DNA of 36,159 bases from Propionibacteriaceae bacterium (GTDB taxonomy: Bacteria > Actinomycetota > Actinomycetes > Propionibacteriales > Propionibacteriaceae), in NCBI GenBank assembly GCA_030537675.1, contig JAUNVL010000016.1, forward strand, positions 1-36,159. Reading direction: 5' to 3'. This document shows positions 1 through 6,502 of the stretch, in pieces (the first letter of the stretch is position 1; every line of letters begins with the position of its first letter). The notes under the pieces are model-generated. The model was not told the DNA's origin. It saw only the letters and a program-made list of their open reading frames with translations, and made no database searches. Position numbers and translations under genes: made by a program.

Positions 1-136
1 TGGAGCGACCCCAGACGAAGGTGTCGCGTCCAATCGGGAAGTTGCCGATGCTGCGTTGGGTCTGTGCACCCCAGTATCGATCGGCGGCGACCTCGAGGGC
101 GCCCATGCTGTCTGTCTCGTTGCGTGTCTCAGCCAT
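1..136 (-). CDS. fumC: Class II fumarate hydratase, N-terminal fragment (cut by window edge)
   Basis: Only the first 45 codons are in the window; the gene runs off the left end. The start is the ATG at 136-134, 9 bases downstream of the narK stop codon, with an AAGG ribosome-binding sequence about 9 bases upstream. The translated N-terminus contains DSMGALEV, then [12 protein letters not shown], then a FPIG segment. This is the characteristic opening of class II fumarases and the related aspartase family, where the WGAQTQR stretch contributes to the substrate-binding region. Fumarase interconverts fumarate and malate in the cytoplasm. Tight spacing behind narK suggests co-transcription, which would fit anaerobic C4-dicarboxylate metabolism. 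Aspartate ammonia-lyase is the main alternative, since the part that separates the two is outside the window. Confidence 0.85.
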   Translation of the reverse strand, partial: MAETRNETDSMGALEVAADRYWGAQTQRSIGNFPIGRDTFVWGRS

Positions 137-145
137 GTCCCAACC

Positions 146-1468
146 TTAGGACCCGGCTGGATGCTCGCGATGCTCGGGTGGCATTTCCAGCAGGTCCGGC
201 TGATCCGGCAGCTTCTCATCCATGTGCGTGATGACCACATGCATCCACACCAGCGCCATGATCGTCAGCACCATCAGCACGATGAAAGGCGTCGACGAGA
301 CACCCGTGACCAGCGTGAGGTAGGCGAACATGGGGGGCAGGAAGAAGCCGCCCAGGCCACCGAGCATGCCGACGAGGCCGCCGACTGAGCCGACGTTGTC
401 AGGGAAGTAGGTGGGGATGTGCTTGTACACGGCGGCCTTGCACACGCCCATGGCGCAGCCGACCACGAAGATCAGGGTCACAACGAGCCACAGGGGCAGG
501 CCGTAGGGACCAGAGGCACCTCGACCGCTGGGGGTCGACAGCACAGCCAGCGCAACGATCATGGTGAAGAAGGTGGCATACATCGCCACCCGGGCACCCC
601 AGACGTCGGAGAACCACCCACCCACGGGGCGCAGTAGCGACGCAGGGAAGATGAACGTGGCCGTCAGCAGCCCTGCGGTGGTCAGGTCCAGCGAGAAGGT
701 GTCGATGTAGTACCCCGGCAGGATGGCGGCGTAAGCGACGTAGGCGCCGAACGCGATGACGTAGTAGAGGCTGAAACGCCACACCCGGATGTCGGAGAGC
801 GGGCGCAGCATCGCCCCCAGTGGCTGGGCCTTGCCCGGCATCCGGTCATGCTTGGGCGCCAGCCACCACACCAGTGCCGCGCACACCAGCAGCAGTACGG
901 CGTAGAAGCTCGGGATCAGACGCCAACCACCCTGCAGACCGAAGATCACCGTCGTGCCGGCAGTTGCGGCGATCACGGGCGGGCCGATGAACTTCGTCAC
1001 GGAGGCACCCACGTTGCCTGCGCCGAACACGCCCAGGGCGAATCCCTTGCGCCTGTCCGGGAACCACGCGGAGTTCCAGGCGATGCCGCTGGAGAAGCTG
1101 TTGCCGACGAACCCGACGAGGAAGGCGAGGACCAGCAGCATCTCGTAGCTGGCGGCCAGTGACACCAGGTAGGAGAAGACGGCACCGGCGAGCAGCAGGG
1201 TCACCATGACCTTCTTGCCGCCGAACCGGTCCGCCAGGATCCCTGCAGGCAGCCGCCACAGGGAACCGTTCAGCACCGCGACCGCGCTGATCCACGACAG
1301 TTGGACGTTGCTCAGGCCGAACTCGGCCTGGATCGGTTTGCCCAGGATGCCGAACATCAGCCACACGGCGAACATCAACGTGAAGGCAATGGTGGACAGC
1401 GTGAGGACACGGTTGGCGCCCTTGGCTGTGGTGCCGGGTGCGGCGTTGGGGGTGCCGGTGGTGCTCAT
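146..1468 (-). CDS. narK: NarK-type nitrate/nitrite transporter (MFS)
   Basis: A 440-residue, roughly 12-helix major facilitator protein of the NarK/NasA nitrate-nitrite porter family. The hydrophilic N-terminus is followed by the first helix and a LSWISAVAVLNGSLWRLPAG region. The loop between helices 2 and 3 reads GILADRFGGKKV, the family's motif A. The glycine-rich helix-5 segment (GVFGAGNVGASVTKF) is the nitrate-nitrite porter signature. Members exchange or import nitrate and export nitrite across the cytoplasmic membrane. The start is supported by GGAGG four bases upstream of the ATG. The gene lies beside a Moco operon and near nirK, so nitrate respiration with nitrite handling is the likely role. 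No nitrate reductase gene is in the window. Its promoter carries the CTCATTTATC word also found at 6179-6188. Confidence 0.93.
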   Translation of the reverse strand: MSTTGTPNAAPGTTAKGANRVLTLSTIAFTLMFAVWLMFGILGKPIQAEFGLSNVQLSWISAVAVLNGSLWRLPAGILADRFGGKKVMVTLLLAGAVFSYLVSLAASYEMLLVLAFLVGFVGNSFSSGIAWNSAWFPDRRKGFALGVFGAGNVGASVTKFIGPPVIAATAGTTVIFGLQGGWRLIPSFYAVLLLVCAALVWWLAPKHDRMPGKAQPLGAMLRPLSDIRVWRFSLYYVIAFGAYVAYAAILPGYYIDTFSLDLTTAGLLTATFIFPASLLRPVGGWFSDVWGARVAMYATFFTMIVALAVLSTPSGRGASGPYGLPLWLVVTLIFVVGCAMGVCKAAVYKHIPTYFPDNVGSVGGLVGMLGGLGGFFLPPMFAYLTLVTGVSSTPFIVLMVLTIMALVWMHVVITHMDEKLPDQPDLLEMPPEHREHPAGS

Positions 1469-1539
1469 CTGTCCTCCACTGTGGGTGATTGGGCGTCATC
1501 GACCGTCGCTCCATCATGGGCCTTCACCGGTCGCTTGAT

Positions 1540-1549
1540 GATAAATGAG
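1540..1549 (-). promoter_or_regulatory. Candidate operator CTCATTTATC in narK promoter
   Basis: On the narK strand this reads CTCATTTATC and overlaps a TATCAT -10-like hexamer (1543-1538). That would place the narK transcript start near 1531 with a leader of about 60 bases. The identical word, in the same orientation toward its target gene, occurs at 6179-6188. AT-rich 10-mers are rare at this base composition, so a shared regulator is plausible. It could also act on the divergent Moco operon, whose own promoter I could not place with confidence. Confidence 0.45.
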
Positions 1550-1630
1550 TCTTTTCTCCGACAAGCCCGTGGGGTCATCTAGTCCGCGTGCCGCGCCGGT
1601 TTCCGCGGATGTCAGCGTTTGGACACCCCC

Positions 1631-1903
1631 ATGACTGGCATGATGAAGGGCGTGGAACGCAAACCAGTCGACGAAGAAGCCTGGCAGCCGTGGGTCGACA
1701 CCGTCGCTGCCAGCGTGGGCATGGACCCCTCGACCGTGTCCATCCCGATCATCCACGAGCTGACCAGTGCGGTGTCGAAAGCCCGGACGCGCCCCATGGG
1801 TCCCGTGGCGGCCCACATCTGGGGACTGGCGCGGGGTGTGCACCCCGAGATGGACCCGGAAGTCCTGAGACAGGCCATCATGGCTGCCGCCGAAGAACGA
1901 TGA
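1631..1903 (+). CDS. Stand-alone DUF6457 protein, Moco operon leader gene
   Basis: A 90-residue soluble protein that opens the rightward Moco operon. It resembles the C-terminal tail of the MobA fusion at 4352-5206: both have a W-x-x-x-(I/V) start, a G(V/M)DP segment, and a conserved RPM-x-PV motif followed by a helical GLA-x-G segment. This matches the small actinobacterial domain known as DUF6457, which is usually found attached to or next to molybdopterin-guanine dinucleotide enzymes. Its biochemical role is not known to me. Several in-frame starts exist (1619, 1631, 1640, 1643) and none has a good ribosome-binding site, so the start is uncertain. The stop codon overlaps the moeB start (ATGA), indicating translational coupling. 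Confidence 0.75.
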   Translation: MTGMMKGVERKPVDEEAWQPWVDTVAASVGMDPSTVSIPIIHELTSAVSKARTRPMGPVAAHIWGLARGVHPEMDPEVLRQAIMAAAEER

Positions 1904-2664
1904 CGCTCTGGCCGGGGCCGCTTGTGGAGCCCACAGCAACGTTGGGCGCTGACGAACTCGAACGATATGCCCGCACCATCTCCCTTGATGGCGTGGGGGT
2001 TGACGGCCAGCGACGGCTGAAGTCGGCGCGGGTGTGCGTCGTGGGTGCGGGTGGGCTCGGTGGCCCCGTCCTGCAGTACCTGGCAGGAGCAGGGGTGGGC
2101 CACATCACGGTGGTCGACGACGATGTCGTGGAAGTGCGCAACCTGCAGCGGCAGACCCTGTTCGGACACCAGAGTGTGGGGCATGGCAAGGCCGAGGCGG
2201 CCGCGGTGCGTCTGCGTGACCTGAACGAGCTGATCACGATCAAGGCCGTCAGCCAGCGCGTGACGGCAGAGTCAGCCGCCGGCATCTTCGCCGGGCATGA
2301 CCTCGTGGTGGACGCCGTGGACAACCTGCCGACGCGTCTGGTGACGGCCGATGCCTGCCAAATGCTCGACATGCCGTTCGTCTGGGGCGCCGTGCAGGCC
2401 GTCAACGGGGCAGTCTCGGTGTTCTGGGAACGACTGGGGCTGGGGCTGCGCGATCTTTTTCCTCGGCCGCCGGCCGAGATGCCGAAACTCGACGACGTGG
2501 GCGTACTGGGTCCCATGACCGGTTGGGTGGGCTCAGTGATGGCCACCGAGTGCCTGAAGGTGATCACCGGACTCGGAGAGCCCCTCGCGGGCCGCGTCAT
2601 GTACATCGACACCCTCGGAGCGAGGGTGCTGGAGTTGCCGTTGAAGGGGCGTGTCCGTGAGTGA
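1900..2664 (+). CDS. moeB: MoeB/ThiF-family adenylyltransferase lacking zinc cysteines
   Basis: A 254-residue E1-like enzyme. MoeB adenylates the C-terminal glycine of MoaD so that it can receive sulfur for molybdopterin synthesis. The nucleotide-binding GAGGLG motif lies at residues 49-54, acidic VVDDD near 71-75, RNLQRQ at 80-85 and DAVDN at 138-142. Where canonical MoeB has a Cys-x-x-Cys-like zinc site around the crossover loop, this protein reads LRDLFPRPP (183-191) with no cysteine. The C-terminus ends before the second cysteine pair of Escherichia coli MoeB. No rhodanese domain is fused. The ATG overlaps the DUF6457 stop (ATGA). Placement between DUF6457 and moeA, with moaD downstream, supports MoaD activation rather than ThiS activation. 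Confidence 0.88.
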   Translation: MTLWPGPLVEPTATLGADELERYARTISLDGVGVDGQRRLKSARVCVVGAGGLGGPVLQYLAGAGVGHITVVDDDVVEVRNLQRQTLFGHQSVGHGKAEAAAVRLRDLNELITIKAVSQRVTAESAAGIFAGHDLVVDAVDNLPTRLVTADACQMLDMPFVWGAVQAVNGAVSVFWERLGLGLRDLFPRPPAEMPKLDDVGVLGPMTGWVGSVMATECLKVITGLGEPLAGRVMYIDTLGARVLELPLKGRVRE

Positions 2665-3889
2665 GCGCGTGAAGTTGACCGTCGAGGAGTACCTCGGGGA
2701 GTTGCTGCAGTTGGTGGCGCCGCTCGGGGAGGTCGACGTCGTGGAAGTGGCCGAGGCCGTCGGCAGAACGCTGGCCCGGTCCGTGGTGGCGGCTGGCGAC
2801 GTCCCCGGCATGGCCAACTCCGCCATGGACGGGTTCGCCGTCCGCTCCCATGAGCTGGAGGTGGGCAGGGTCCTGTCCGTGGTGGCCGACGTCCCAGCAG
2901 GCAGCCCACTGGACCCACCGCTGGGGCCGGGGGAGTGCTGCCGCATCATGACGGGCGCTCCCGTGCCCTCCGACGCCGACACCATCGTGCCCGTCGAACT
3001 CGTGGACCAGTCGTCAGACCGGCGCAGCATCACCCTGCTGGCCATCCCCGCCCCCGGCGCCCACGTCCGGGGCGCAGGGGAGGACTTCACGCGGGGTGTG
3101 GAGGTGCTGCAGGCGGGAACCGTGCTGGGGCCGCGTGAGCTGAGCCTCGTCTCCGGTGCCGGGGTACCTGAGGTCTCGGTGGTTCGCCGTCCCAGGGTTG
3201 CCGTGGTTGCCACGGGCGATGAACTTCGACCTCCCGGCGCCACCTTGGAGCGTGGACAGATCTTTGAGTCCAACGGCTTGTTCCTCTCCGCGGCGCTGAC
3301 GGCGGCAGGTGCAGAGGTGGTCGCCAGACTCTGCCTGCCTGACGCTGACGACGAGTTTGCTGCCGGGCTGGAGGCTGCGGCCTCAGAGGCTGACCTCGTT
3401 GTGCTCAGCGGTGGCGTCAGCGTCGGCGATTACGACGTGGTGAGGATCGTGCTGCAGGCGCGTGCCACGTCCGCCTTCCGGCACGTGCTGATGCAACCCG
3501 GCAAGCCGCAGGGGTGGGCGCTGTGGCAAGCGGCCAACGGTCGATCGGTGCCGCTGGTCGCCCTGCCGGGCAACCCGCTGTCCACGATGGTGAGCTTCGA
3601 CCTTTTCGTCGCCGCCATGCTGGACCGCATGTGTGGGCGGGCAACACCCGGCTGGGAGGTCGCCGTGGCCGGCTGTGCATGGACGCCGCCCATCGGACGC
3701 CGCCAGTTCGTGCCCGTCAACGTCGAGGTCGACGCACAGGGCCGGCAACTGGTTCGCCCGGTGCACCGTCGGGGTTCCGCGTCACACATGGTCTCCGCGG
3801 CCGCACAAGCCGACGGCCTGGCCGTCGTGGAGGCCGATGTGGAGAAGGTCCACGAGGGGGACACCGTGTCATTCAGGAGGTATCGATGA
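2657..3889 (+). CDS. moeA: Molybdopterin molybdotransferase MoeA
   Basis: This enzyme inserts molybdate into adenylylated molybdopterin, completing Moco. At 410 residues it matches Escherichia coli MoeA in length. Family motifs are intact: GMANSAMDGFAVR near residue 50, VVATGDEL, the SGGVSVGDYD active-site loop, PGKPQGW, and LPGNPLSTMVSF. The C-terminal domain IV ends in a segment typical of MoeA. I chose the GTG at 2657 because GAAGGGG (2643-2649) is seven bases upstream; the GTG at 2651 would leave almost no spacing. The gene overlaps the end of moeB by eight bases, and its stop overlaps the moaC start. This copy looks catalytically complete, unlike the second MoeA-like gene at 21484. Confidence 0.95.
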   Translation: MSERVKLTVEEYLGELLQLVAPLGEVDVVEVAEAVGRTLARSVVAAGDVPGMANSAMDGFAVRSHELEVGRVLSVVADVPAGSPLDPPLGPGECCRIMTGAPVPSDADTIVPVELVDQSSDRRSITLLAIPAPGAHVRGAGEDFTRGVEVLQAGTVLGPRELSLVSGAGVPEVSVVRRPRVAVVATGDELRPPGATLERGQIFESNGLFLSAALTAAGAEVVARLCLPDADDEFAAGLEAAASEADLVVLSGGVSVGDYDVVRIVLQARATSAFRHVLMQPGKPQGWALWQAANGRSVPLVALPGNPLSTMVSFDLFVAAMLDRMCGRATPGWEVAVAGCAWTPPIGRRQFVPVNVEVDAQGRQLVRPVHRRGSASHMVSAAAQADGLAVVEADVEKVHEGDTVSFRRYR

Positions 3890-4359
3890 GCAGCTTCACC
3901 CATCTCGACGATGCGGGACATGCACGCATGGTCGACGTCACGGCCAAACAGCCGACAGTGCGCAGCGCAACGGCCGCGGCCACGGTCCATTGCTCAGCGG
4001 CAGTGATGGAGATGCTCCGCTCCGGGACCGTGCCGAAGGGTGACGTGCTTGCCGTGGCACGCATCGCAGGCATTCAGGCCGCCAAGCGCACGCCGGAGTT
4101 GCTCCCGCTCGCGCATGTCATCGGGGTCCACGGCGTGGTCTGTGACCTGGAACTCGTCGAGCATGGGATCGAGATCACCGCCACCGTCCGCACCGCGGAT
4201 CGCACAGGCGTGGAGATGGAGGCGCTGACGTGCGTGGCCGTGGCTGCCCTGGCCGTGGTGGACATGGTGAAGGGTACGGACCGCGCAGCCTGGTTCGGCG
4301 ACGTCCGGGTACTCGCCAAAGAGGGTGGCCGCTCCGGGACGTGGAGGCGAGATGCCTGA
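3886..4359 (+). CDS. moaC: Cyclic pyranopterin monophosphate synthase MoaC
   Basis: MoaC converts 3',8-cyclo-7,8-dihydro-GTP, made by MoaA, to cyclic pyranopterin monophosphate. The 157-residue protein carries Lys51 in the VPKGD motif and Asp126/Lys129 in VVDMVKG. These correspond to catalytic Lys51, Asp128 and Lys131 of Escherichia coli MoaC. The IAGIQAAKRTPELLPLAH signature is also present. A strong AGGAGG lies five bases before the ATG, and the ATG overlaps the moeA stop. The partner moaA is in the other Moco operon (10285-11271), so the first two pathway steps are split between operons. Confidence 0.97.
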   Translation: MSSFTHLDDAGHARMVDVTAKQPTVRSATAAATVHCSAAVMEMLRSGTVPKGDVLAVARIAGIQAAKRTPELLPLAHVIGVHGVVCDLELVEHGIEITATVRTADRTGVEMEALTCVAVAALAVVDMVKGTDRAAWFGDVRVLAKEGGRSGTWRRDA

Positions 4360-5206
4360 GATGCCCCTGGAGTTTGACGCCATCATCGTCGCGGGCGGGC
4401 GTGGTTCCCGGCTTGGCGGCGTGGTCAAGGCGGACCTGCAGGTGGGCGGGCAACGTCTGCTGGACAGGGTTCTGCTGGCTGCCCGGCACGCCCGGCAACG
4501 CATCGTCGTGGGAATGGTCGACGTGCCTGACGGTGTCAGACAGGTGGTGGAGGACCCGCCCGGCTCAGGTCCCGCCGCTGGGCTCGTCGCCGGGCTGGAC
4601 GCCGTCGAGGACCCTGCTGAATGGACGCTGATCCTGGCCTGTGATCTGCCGGGCGCTGAGCAGGCGGTCCCGCAGCTGCTCGAGGCCGCGATGGCGGACG
4701 GGGGGGACGCCGACGGGCACTGCCTGGGCTCCTCCGATGGCACTCCGCAGTGGCTGCTCGGCATCCATCGCAGCGACGCGCTGCGTCGTGCAGCCGCCGA
4801 TTATGGTGACCCGAGGCAACGCTCGGTCCGCGGACTTCTGGCCCCCCTGAGGTTGGCCGTGATCAGCGACGTCGAGGGTGTGGGCAAGGATCTTGACACC
4901 TGGGGCGACTACGAGGCCTGGGACAAGCGCTGGAGGAAGAACATGGAGACCGAGCACGAGGGGTGGGGGATGTTCATCCGCAGCGCCTGCGAGGCGGTGG
5001 GGGTGGACCCGGCGCTGGTGGATGTCAACGCCGTCCTGGACATGACACGGGAAGTTGCGCATGCGGGTGCTCGTCCCATGGCCCCCGTGAGTTCCTACCT
5101 GCTGGGGTTGGCCATGGGGTTGGACGCCGGCGCCGACGCGGAGCACCTGCGCCGCGTCATCGAGGATGTCGCGACTGCGGCTCCCGTACCGAAGGAGCAT
5201 TCATGA
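4352..5206 (+). CDS. mobA: MobA-like molybdenum cofactor nucleotidyltransferase fused to DUF6457
   Basis: The N-terminal domain (about residues 8-190) is a MobA-type nucleotidyltransferase that attaches GMP to Moco, giving the guanine dinucleotide form required by DMSO-reductase-family enzymes such as DmsA. Motifs are VAGGRGSRLGG (13-23), Lys26, GSGPAAGL (71-78) and a CDLPG metal-binding segment (97-101). Residues about 199-284 form a DUF6457 domain homologous to the stand-alone protein at 1631. The fusion makes it about 90 residues longer than Escherichia coli MobA (194). The ATG at 4352 has GGAGG four bases upstream and overlaps moaC by eight bases; the later in-frame ATG at 4361 is possible. 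Transfer of CMP (MocA-like) is less likely given the DmsA neighbour. Confidence 0.9.
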   Translation: MPEMPLEFDAIIVAGGRGSRLGGVVKADLQVGGQRLLDRVLLAARHARQRIVVGMVDVPDGVRQVVEDPPGSGPAAGLVAGLDAVEDPAEWTLILACDLPGAEQAVPQLLEAAMADGGDADGHCLGSSDGTPQWLLGIHRSDALRRAAADYGDPRQRSVRGLLAPLRLAVISDVEGVGKDLDTWGDYEAWDKRWRKNMETEHEGWGMFIRSACEAVGVDPALVDVNAVLDMTREVAHAGARPMAPVSSYLLGLAMGLDAGADAEHLRRVIEDVATAAPVPKEHS

Positions 5207-5442
5207 TTCAGGTACGTCTTTTCGCTGCTGCTGCCGACGCCGCGGGCGTTGCGTCCGAGGACGTCTCCTCCGAGACGCTGGCAGATCTCGTCCGCGAGTT
5301 GCAAGAGCGTCACGGTGAACAGTTCGCTGCGGTGCTGGACCGGTGCTCGGTGCTGGTGGACGGTCGCGCCGTCACGGACCCGGCCGAGTCGCTGTCCGAC
5401 GCCCAGGTGGTCGACATCCTGCCACCGTTTGCCGGGGGTTGA
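5203..5442 (+). CDS. moaD: Molybdopterin synthase small subunit MoaD
   Basis: A 79-residue ubiquitin-like sulfur carrier ending in Phe-Ala-Gly-Gly. The terminal diglycine is adenylated by MoeB and converted to a thiocarboxylate that donates sulfur to precursor Z in the MoaD-MoaE complex. The IQVRLFAAAADAAG start and the VVDILPPFAGG end match the family. GAAGGAG is five bases upstream of the ATG, which overlaps the mobA stop. It is the last gene of the rightward Moco operon and converges on the regulator ending at 5457, with only 14 bases between the two stops. Confidence 0.95.
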   Translation: MIQVRLFAAAADAAGVASEDVSSETLADLVRELQERHGEQFAAVLDRCSVLVDGRAVTDPAESLSDAQVVDILPPFAGG

Positions 5443-5456
5443 TCAGCAGTCACTCG

Positions 5457-6164
5457 TCAGCTGGCGCGGCGGTTCTCCTGTTCAGGAGGGGGCGTGAGTT
5501 TGAGCGTGCAACCGTCGGGCTCGGAGAACGGCAACAGCTCCACTCCCTCCCTGGCGCCGATCCGGCGCAGAACGCCGTCAATCAAACCTCTGTGGATGTT
5601 GCAGACGAATTCGGGCGACCCGTGGGCCATGTCCAACAGCGGGCAGGTGCGCAGGATGACGGCATCCCCCTGCTCCGTGTGCATGGTGCTGGGGTCGAAG
5701 CCCAGGATGTCGAGGACCTCCATGACGGCGTCCAGTGCCTCCCGCGATTCGCCGTCGCCCAGTTCGTCAGCGCGTTTGGTTCCCCATGCCCTGCCGATCT
5801 CCTGCGCCTGCTCCGGGCCGCTGCCCGTGGCGATGAGGTAGGACGCGAACACATCGGCGAGATCACGGGTTTCGTCCATGCGGCCGGCCCCCAGCGCTTG
5901 CCGTCCGAGCGCGGTCAACGTGTAACCGCGCGGACGGCGTCCAGGGCGATCGGACTGGATGTCAGCGGCCGTCAGGAGCTTGAGCGCGGCGAGTGCATCG
6001 AGGTGTTGGCGGGCAGAATTGGGATGGCCTCCGAGGTGCTCGGCTGCGTTGTTGATCGTGATCTTTTTGCCGCCCAGATCAAGGACAGCCTGCAGCACAC
6101 GCCGCCGCGGCGCAGACAGCGTCGGCGGCGTGGTGAGGGGTCGAGGTCCGTTTGCGTGCATCAC
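5457..6164 (-). CDS. HTH transcriptional regulator with three C-terminal cysteines, possible Fe-S or NO sensor
   Basis: A 235-residue regulator. Residues 17-65 form a winged helix of the ArsR/MarR-like type (NNAAEHLGGHPNSARQHLDAL), followed by a GRRPRGYTLT wing. The C-terminal half carries Cys174, Cys188 and Cys219 with nearby His181 and His191, in a pattern recalling SufR-type and related Fe-S regulators (COG2345-like). That suggests sensing of NO, oxygen or redox, but cluster binding is inference. The GTG at 6164 is preferred to the ATG at 6161 because TAGGCT (6177-6172) sits seven bases upstream, the leaderless arrangement seen elsewhere here. The candidate operator at 6179-6188 abuts this promoter, consistent with autoregulation. 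It is divergent from the DUF2249-nirK operon. Confidence 0.8.
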   Translation of the reverse strand: MMHANGPRPLTTPPTLSAPRRRVLQAVLDLGGKKITINNAAEHLGGHPNSARQHLDALAALKLLTAADIQSDRPGRRPRGYTLTALGRQALGAGRMDETRDLADVFASYLIATGSGPEQAQEIGRAWGTKRADELGDGESREALDAVMEVLDILGFDPSTMHTEQGDAVILRTCPLLDMAHGSPEFVCNIHRGLIDGVLRRIGAREGVELLPFSEPDGCTLKLTPPPEQENRRAS

Positions 6165-6171
6165 GTGCCCA

Positions 6172-6177
6172 AGCCTA
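6172..6177 (-). promoter_or_regulatory. -10 element of the regulator gene (leaderless)
   Basis: TAGGCT on the minus strand fits the TANNNT actinobacterial -10 consensus. It lies seven bases before the GTG start at 6164, so the transcript would begin at or near the start codon. The candidate operator at 6179-6188 begins immediately upstream. Confidence 0.45.
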
Positions 6178-6178
6178 T

Positions 6179-6188
6179 CTCATTTATC
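6179..6188 (+). promoter_or_regulatory. Candidate operator CTCATTTATC between regulator and DUF2249 operon
   Basis: This is the same word as in the narK promoter (1549-1540), in the same orientation toward the gene it precedes. It covers the expected -35 position of the DUF2249 promoter and adjoins the regulator's -10 element. A protein bound here could control both divergent genes. The divergent regulator (5457-6164) is the obvious candidate ligand, by inference. Confidence 0.5.
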
Positions 6189-6203
6189 CAACTGGCCATG
6201 TAG

Positions 6204-6209
6204 TAACGT
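6204..6209 (+). promoter_or_regulatory. -10 element of the DUF2249-nirK operon (leaderless)
   Basis: TAACGT fits TANNNT and lies exactly seven bases before the ATG at 6217. No ribosome-binding sequence is present, which supports a leaderless transcript. The 17 bases upstream lead to the CTCATTTATC word. Confidence 0.5.
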
Positions 6210-6216
6210 CCGCGCC

Positions 6217-6501
6217 ATGACTGACCTCAACATCACAGAAAAGAAGTCCTCCTGCGCATGTGGCGCACCCAACGAGGCACTCCCCGAACTCGACGTCCGC
6301 GTCATCCCGCACGCGGTGCGCCACGCGGCCATCCACGGCGTCGTCGACAACCTGGCTCCGGGCGCTGCCGTCGTCATCGTCGCCAACCACGACCCCCTGC
6401 CCCTGCTTGCCCAGATCAGCCAGCGGCATGGCTCAGCCATCTCTCCTGACTACCTGGAGAGCGGCCCGGAGGTCTGGAAGTTGAAGCTCGAGCGCGTCTG
6501 A
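6217..6501 (+). CDS. DUF2249 domain protein with N-terminal Cys-x-Cys
   Basis: A 94-residue soluble protein. After a Cys13-Ala-Cys15 pair, the remainder (ELDVRVIPHAVRHAAIHGVV ... VVIVANHDPLPLLAQI ... WKLKLERV) matches DUF2249. That domain often occurs with hemerythrins and denitrification genes, and its biochemical role is not established. It is first in an operon with the NnrS-like protein (one base gap) and nirK, so a role in nitrite/NO metabolism or copper/heme handling is likely by context. Transcription appears leaderless from the -10 at 6204-6209. The Cys-x-Cys pair could bind metal, but nothing else in the sequence shows this. Confidence 0.87.
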   Translation: MTDLNITEKKSSCACGAPNEALPELDVRVIPHAVRHAAIHGVVDNLAPGAAVVIVANHDPLPLLAQISQRHGSAISPDYLESGPEVWKLKLERV

Positions 6502-6502
6502 C

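Noticed and set aside
1531..1550. FNR-type site TTGAT-N4-ATCAA in the narK promoter
   Set aside because: Only the left half (TTGAT) is present; the right half reads AATGA, too poor a match.
1588..1899. Upstream extension of the moeB frame from a GTG at 1588
   Set aside because: The extension overlaps the DUF6457 gene in another frame and has shadow-like Arg/His/Pro-rich composition; ATG 1900 overlaps the DUF6457 stop and gives a normal MoeB N-terminus.
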